NCBI RefSeq assembly: GCF_019112525.1
Contig: NZ_CP077800.1
Span: 2,604,001 to 2,668,000 of the forward strand
Direction of reading: 5' to 3'
Origin: Modestobacter sp. L9-4
Lineage (GTDB): Bacteria; Actinomycetota; Actinomycetes; Mycobacteriales; Geodermatophilaceae
Length of the DNA stretch: 64,000 bases
Shown here piece after piece: positions 59,114 through 64,000 of this stretch (positions are counted from its first letter, which is position 1; every line of letters starts with the position of its first letter). The translations under genes were made by a program, and so were the position numbers. The notes beneath the pieces are model-generated. The model was not told the origin of the DNA and made no database searches. It worked only from the letters and a program-made list of their open reading frames with translations.

Positions 59114-59259
59114 GCCACGGGCCGGCGTCGGCGCCCCGCTCAGGAGCCGGTCCTGGGCACCAGTTGTGGACCGGCTGTTGCCGAAACCCCACTTTCGGGT
59201 GAAGCTGTGACTGCGACCACAACCCCCCGCTCATCTCCGGGGCCGCCGCACGGGCGGTG

Positions 59260-59273
59260 TGGGAGCGCTTCCA
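59260..59273 (+). promoter_or_regulatory. CebR-like operator upstream of the GH6 gene
   Basis: TGGGAGCGCTTCCA, 13 of 14 bases identical to the palindromic CebR consensus TGGGAGCGCTCCCA known from Streptomyces and Thermobifida cellulase genes. It is 45 bp before the GH6 start. It implies induction by cellooligosaccharides through a LacI-family repressor, which is not in this window. Confidence 0.7.
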
Positions 59274-59317
59274 CCGGAGCGACGAGGCTCCGTGGGCCCA
59301 CCGACGACAGGACGACG

Positions 59318-60694
59318 ATGTTCTCGAACTCCCGGCCCCGCAGGCGCGCGACCCTGCTGGCCCTCTCCGCGGCCGTCGCCGCCGGCGGGGTGGCGCTGAT
59401 CAGCCCTGCCTCGGCCACCCCCACGCCCGCGACCACCCCGGCTGCCGCCCCCGCGCCGGTCGTCCAGCCGCCGGCGCTGACCGCCCCTGGTGCGGCGGTC
59501 CTCCCGGCCGACACCCGGTTCTTCACCCCCGAGTCCGACCTGGGCGCACGCCGGCAGATCACCGAGGCGCGGCGGCTCAAGCACTACGCCGAGGCCGGGC
59601 TCGTCGAGGCCGAGGTGAACACCCCGCAGGCGGTGTGGCTCACCAAGGGCACGCCGGCCGAGGTGCGGTCGGAGGCGCAGCGCGCGGTGCTGATGGCCAA
59701 GGCGCAGAACACCGTCCCGACGGTGGTCGTCTACAACGTGCCCGGCCGCGACTGCTCGCAGTACTCCTCGGGCGGTGCGGCCGACGACGCCGCCTACCGC
59801 GCGTGGGCCGACGGCGTGGCACTCGGCATCGCCAAGGGCGACACGGTGACGGTCGTCATCGAGCCCGACGGCCTGGCCCTCATGCCCAGCGACTGCGCGC
59901 CCGGCACCTACCCCGCGGGCAAGGCGCCCACCGACGAGGGCCGCATCGCCGACATCACCTACGTCAGCCAGGCCATCGAGCGGGCCAACCCCAAGGCCCT
60001 GGTCTACCTCGACTCCGGCCACAGCGGCTGGCAGAACGTCGGCAAGATCTCCGAGCGGCTCGTCCGCGCGCAGGTGCAGCAGTTCCAGGGCCTGGCGCTG
60101 AACACCTCGAACTACCAGTACACGGCCAACCTGAAGCAGTACGGCACCTGGATCTCCGAGTGCATCACCTACGCCACCGTCGTCAAGCCCGGCGACTACG
60201 GCAGCTGTGGTGACCAGTACTGGAGCGGCGGCCCGGCGAACGACTTCACCGGTGTGGCCCTGGACCCGATGAAGGAGTGGAGCGACACCGCCACCGACCC
60301 GACGGCCAACACCGCCGGGGTGAACTCCCGCTACGCCGCCGCGCTGGGCACCGTGAAGCCGACCGAGCACTTCGTGCTCGACACCAGCCGCAACGGCCAG
60401 GGCCCCTGGGCCCCGGCTGCGGGCACCTCGTACCCGGACCCGCAGACCTGGTGCAACCCGCCCGGCCGCGGCCTGGGCGACACCCCGCAGGCTCAGCCCG
60501 ACAAGGCCTTCCCGCTGCTGGACGCCTACCTCTGGGTGAAGACCCCGGGGCAGTCCGACGGCTCCTGCAACCGCGGCATCGCCGGCAGCACCACCGACCC
60601 GGAGTGGGGCGGCATCACCGACCCGGCCGCCGGTGCCTGGTTCCCGCAGCAGGCGCTCGAGCTCGCGTGGCTCTCGGAGCCGCGCCTGCGCTGA
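59318..60694 (+). CDS. secreted glycoside hydrolase family 6 (cellulase)
   Basis: About 458 residues. Signal peptide with RRRAT start and cleavage near SPASATP, a short Pro/Ala linker, then a GH6 catalytic domain: TVPTVVVYNVPGRDCSQYSSGG, VTVVIEPDGLAL (catalytic-type Asp), ALVYLDSGHSGWQ, GLALNTSNYQYT and FVLDTSRNGQG. GH6 enzymes cut beta-1,4-glucan with inversion, as endoglucanase or cellobiohydrolase. No carbohydrate-binding module follows. A CebR-like box lies 45 bp before the start, which supports a cellulose role. Confidence 0.94.
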   Translation: MFSNSRPRRRATLLALSAAVAAGGVALISPASATPTPATTPAAAPAPVVQPPALTAPGAAVLPADTRFFTPESDLGARRQITEARRLKHYAEAGLVEAEVNTPQAVWLTKGTPAEVRSEAQRAVLMAKAQNTVPTVVVYNVPGRDCSQYSSGGAADDAAYRAWADGVALGIAKGDTVTVVIEPDGLALMPSDCAPGTYPAGKAPTDEGRIADITYVSQAIERANPKALVYLDSGHSGWQNVGKISERLVRAQVQQFQGLALNTSNYQYTANLKQYGTWISECITYATVVKPGDYGSCGDQYWSGGPANDFTGVALDPMKEWSDTATDPTANTAGVNSRYAAALGTVKPTEHFVLDTSRNGQGPWAPAAGTSYPDPQTWCNPPGRGLGDTPQAQPDKAFPLLDAYLWVKTPGQSDGSCNRGIAGSTTDPEWGGITDPAAGAWFPQQALELAWLSEPRLR

Positions 60695-60709
60695 GCACGC
60701 TGTCCTGAG

Positions 60710-60745
60710 CCGGGGCGCCGCGTCGAACCCGACGCGGCGCCCCGG
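60710..60745. terminator. bidirectional terminator between the GH6 and GH88/105-like genes
   Basis: Perfect 15-bp stem (60710-60724 with 60731-60745) and six-base loop. A direct repeat CCCGGTGCGTTCTG follows immediately in two copies. Confidence 0.8.
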
Positions 60746-60776
60746 TGCGTTCTGTCCCGGTGCGTTCTGCGCTCGC

Positions 60777-61757
60777 TCAGCCGGCCCGGGTCGTTCGCCA
60801 TCGCCGGGCGGCGGAGTCGGCCAGCAGCAGGAACGCCTGGGCCTCGGGGGAGTGGCCGGGGCGGTCGAAGTGCGGTGCGGCACTGGCGCCGGTGACCCGG
60901 CCCAGGGCGTCCACCCGGTCGGCGACCGATCCGAGGAGCGACTCGCCGAGCGCGCCGTCCGCCGGGGGCAGCCACCCCTCGGCGGCACCGGTGAGCGCGG
61001 CGTAGCCGAGCATGGCGGCCACGTTCGTGTCCGCAGGGCCGGCGGGGTCGTCGAGCACGTCGCCGAAGCGCCCGTCGGGACGGCGCAGCGGGCGGCAGGC
61101 GGCAAGCAGTGCACGCACCTCCGCGGCCAGCTCGGCACCGGCGGCGGCGGGCAGCAGGTGCACCGCCCGGGCCGCCCCGGCCGCCACCCAGCCGTTGCCG
61201 GTGCCCCAGGCGCGCGGGTCGGCCGGCGCCCCGGCGTCCTCGTCCCAGCGGGCGGCCCACAGCCCGGTGGCCGGGTCGCGCAGCCGCGCCCGGTGCCCGC
61301 GGAACTGGGCCAGTGCCGCGGCCGGCTCCCCGGCCCGGGCCAGGAACGGCAGGACCATGAACACGGTGTCGGCCCACACCTGTCGGGAGCTGGTCAGGTG
61401 GAACAGGGTGCCGTCGTCGGCGCGCGGCGCACCGGCCAGCAGCCAGTCGCGCTGGCGCCGGGCGGCCGCAGAGAGCCCCGCGTCGCCGGTGCGGGCGGCC
61501 AGCAGCGCCACGAGGTCGCCGACCGCCCCGCTGTTCACCGCGCACGCCGGGTCCAGCTCGGCCAGCCGGCCGTCGGGCAGCTGCCGCGCCACGGCGTCGT
61601 CGGCCAGCACGCGCAGCAGGGCCGCCTCGCCCGCGTCCTCCAGCGCGGCGGCGGTCACCCCCTGGTCCCAGGAGTGCCGCTGCACGACCAGCAGACACGA
61701 CAGCACCCGCCGCCGGACGTCGTCGTCCAGCAGCGGGTGCTGTGTGCTCGGTGCCAC
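60777..61757 (-). CDS. glycoside hydrolase family 88/105-like protein (unsaturated uronyl hydrolase type)
   Basis: About 326 residues. An (alpha/alpha)6 barrel with HSWDQGVTAAALEDAGE, VWADTVFMVLPFLARAG (the family WxDxxFM site), GNGWVAAGAARAV and SPEAQAFLLL. Members hydrolyse unsaturated galacturonyl or rhamnogalacturonyl products left by lyases. GTG at 61757 starts two bases after the SDR stop, so both are co-translated in an operon led by the GH1 gene. No signal peptide, so it acts inside the cell on imported oligosaccharides. Confidence 0.8.
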   Translation of the reverse strand: MAPSTQHPLLDDDVRRRVLSCLLVVQRHSWDQGVTAAALEDAGEAALLRVLADDAVARQLPDGRLAELDPACAVNSGAVGDLVALLAARTGDAGLSAAARRQRDWLLAGAPRADDGTLFHLTSSRQVWADTVFMVLPFLARAGEPAAALAQFRGHRARLRDPATGLWAARWDEDAGAPADPRAWGTGNGWVAAGAARAVHLLPAAAGAELAAEVRALLAACRPLRRPDGRFGDVLDDPAGPADTNVAAMLGYAALTGAAEGWLPPADGALGESLLGSVADRVDALGRVTGASAAPHFDRPGHSPEAQAFLLLADSAARRWRTTRAG

Positions 61758-61759
61758 GG

Positions 61760-62466
61760 TCAGAACGGGATCTCGGCGCCGTCCTTGAAGAACCGGCCGG
61801 TCACCGTGGCCGGCTCGGCGAGCAGGGCCATGGCGCCGGCCGCGCTCTCCTCGACGGTGCCCGGGGCCTCGTCGCCGCCGAGGGCGGTCTTGACCCAGCC
61901 CGGGTCGAGCCCGTTGACCGCGATCTCGCCGCGCAACTGCGCGGCCTGCACCAGGATCAGCCCGTTGAGCGCGTACTTGCTCACCCGGTAGCTGGCGATG
62001 CCCGGCTCGGAGGCCCCGTCGATCGTGCCGGCACCGGAGCCGACGTGCACGACCCGCGGCTCGGTGCCCGCCCGCAGCGCCGGCAGCAGCGCGATCACCA
62101 GCCGGTGCGGCGCGAGCAGGTTGACCTCGAGCGTGGCCTCCAGCGTGCCGGCCGGCTCGTCCTCGAACCGCTCGGCGTGGGACAGCATCACCCCGGCGTT
62201 GCTGAACAGGACGTCGAGGGCGCCCCACCGCCGCGCGACCTCCGCGGCCAGCAGTGCGGGGGTCGCCGGGTCGGTCAGGTCGGCCACGACCGGGGCGAAG
62301 GTGCCCGGGCCGCTGACCTCCGCGGCCACCTCGTCCAGCAGCGCCGCGTCCCGGGCGGTGCCCAGGACGTCGGCGCCGGCGGCGACCAGCCGCCGGGCCA
62401 CCGCCCGCCCGACGCCCCGGGAGGCGCCGGTGAGCAGGACCCGGCGGCCGGTCAGGTCGACGTCGG

Positions 62467-62470
<4 letters not shown>
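61760..62470 (-). CDS. short-chain dehydrogenase/reductase
   Basis: 236 residues. Classical SDR: LTGASRGVGRAVARRL (NAD(P) motif), FSNAGVM, SYRVSKYALNG (catalytic YxxxK) and a DPGWVKT motif. GTG start in a GTGA overlap with the GH1 gene and two bases before the GH88/105-like gene. The substrate is unknown; the context suggests a sugar or aldehyde from polysaccharide breakdown. Confidence 0.88.
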
Positions 62471-63870
<1,400 letters not shown>

Positions 63871-64000
63871 GGGTGGTGCTCCTCGCTGGTGGGTCGGTGG
63901 GGCGGCACGCCGTGGGTGGCCGTGCCGGAGTCGTGGGGGTGTGGTGGTCGGTGCGCGGCGGGGGCTGCGGACCGGACACCAGCAGACTGCCCTGCCGCGC

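Noticed and set aside
59114-59259. A small gene upstream of the GH6 gene
   Set aside because: Only short frames without coding character; the stretch is better explained as promoter and operator.

Overview
The window is very GC-rich (mostly well above 70%), with G/C-ending codons, many GTG starts, TANNNT -10 boxes lying directly against start codons, ATGA/GTGA stop-start overlaps, and an actinobacterial dnaX-ybaB-recR block preceded by tRNA-Ser and the SRP RNA. Together with the CGNR regulator, DUF2630, TupA-like and MSMEG_0570-type genes this points to a free-living actinobacterium, most likely of the Geodermatophilaceae type (Blastococcus, Modestobacter or Geodermatophilus). The family assignment is inference.

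Layout: (1) 0-9 kb, surface polysaccharide genes: glycosyltransferases, two paralogous membrane-anchored beta-helix proteins flanking an acyltransferase-3 gene, and a polyprenyl-phosphate sugar transferase with a long leader. (2) 9.3-11.8 kb, cysQ and cysC overlapping tail to tail, then two tiny paralogous CxC proteins. (3) 11.9-20 kb, a membrane protein, a glycosyltransferase, a TupA-like ATP-grasp protein, a PHP/DoxX pair, small membrane proteins, a lipoprotein plus secreted-protein pair of lower GC, and a PAP2-diacylglycerol kinase fusion. (4) 20-30 kb, a CGNR regulator divergent from an MFS exporter with a clear palindrome between them, tRNA-Ser(GCU) and tRNA-Arg(ACG), an MSMEG_0570-family protein, a large secreted discoidin/beta-helix protein, a universal stress protein, an FMN-dependent alpha-hydroxy-acid oxidase, a secreted Pro/Thr-rich protein and a MarR regulator.

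(5) 30.1-37.8 kb is the most striking part: seven genes, every junction a 4-bp overlap, that carry all four activities for making a nucleotide-activated glycero-manno-heptose (GmhA-type isomerase, HldE-type kinase/nucleotidyltransferase, GmhB-type phosphatase fused to a GT2 glycosyltransferase), plus two GT9 heptosyltransferase-like proteins and two GT4-like enzymes. This is the toolkit for LPS-type heptose in an organism without LPS, and no HldD-type epimerase is present in the window.

(6) 37.8-46 kb: a solute-binding/VWA protein, a UDP-glucuronate decarboxylase, DUF2630, prephenate dehydrogenase, the TadA-associated protein and TadA, tRNA-Ser(CGA), a lipoprotein, a Ser/Thr kinase and tRNA-Ser(GGA). 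(7) 46.2-50.7 kb: SRP RNA, a YceI-like protein, dnaX, ybaB and recR. (8) 50.9-56.6 kb: a complete peptide/nickel-type ABC importer (binding protein, two permeases, double ATPase). (9) 56.6-64 kb: a Rieske protein, a TPM-domain protein, and a plant-polysaccharide group: a secreted GH6 enzyme behind a CebR-like operator, convergent with an operon of a GH1 beta-glucosidase, an SDR and a GH88/105-like hydrolase.
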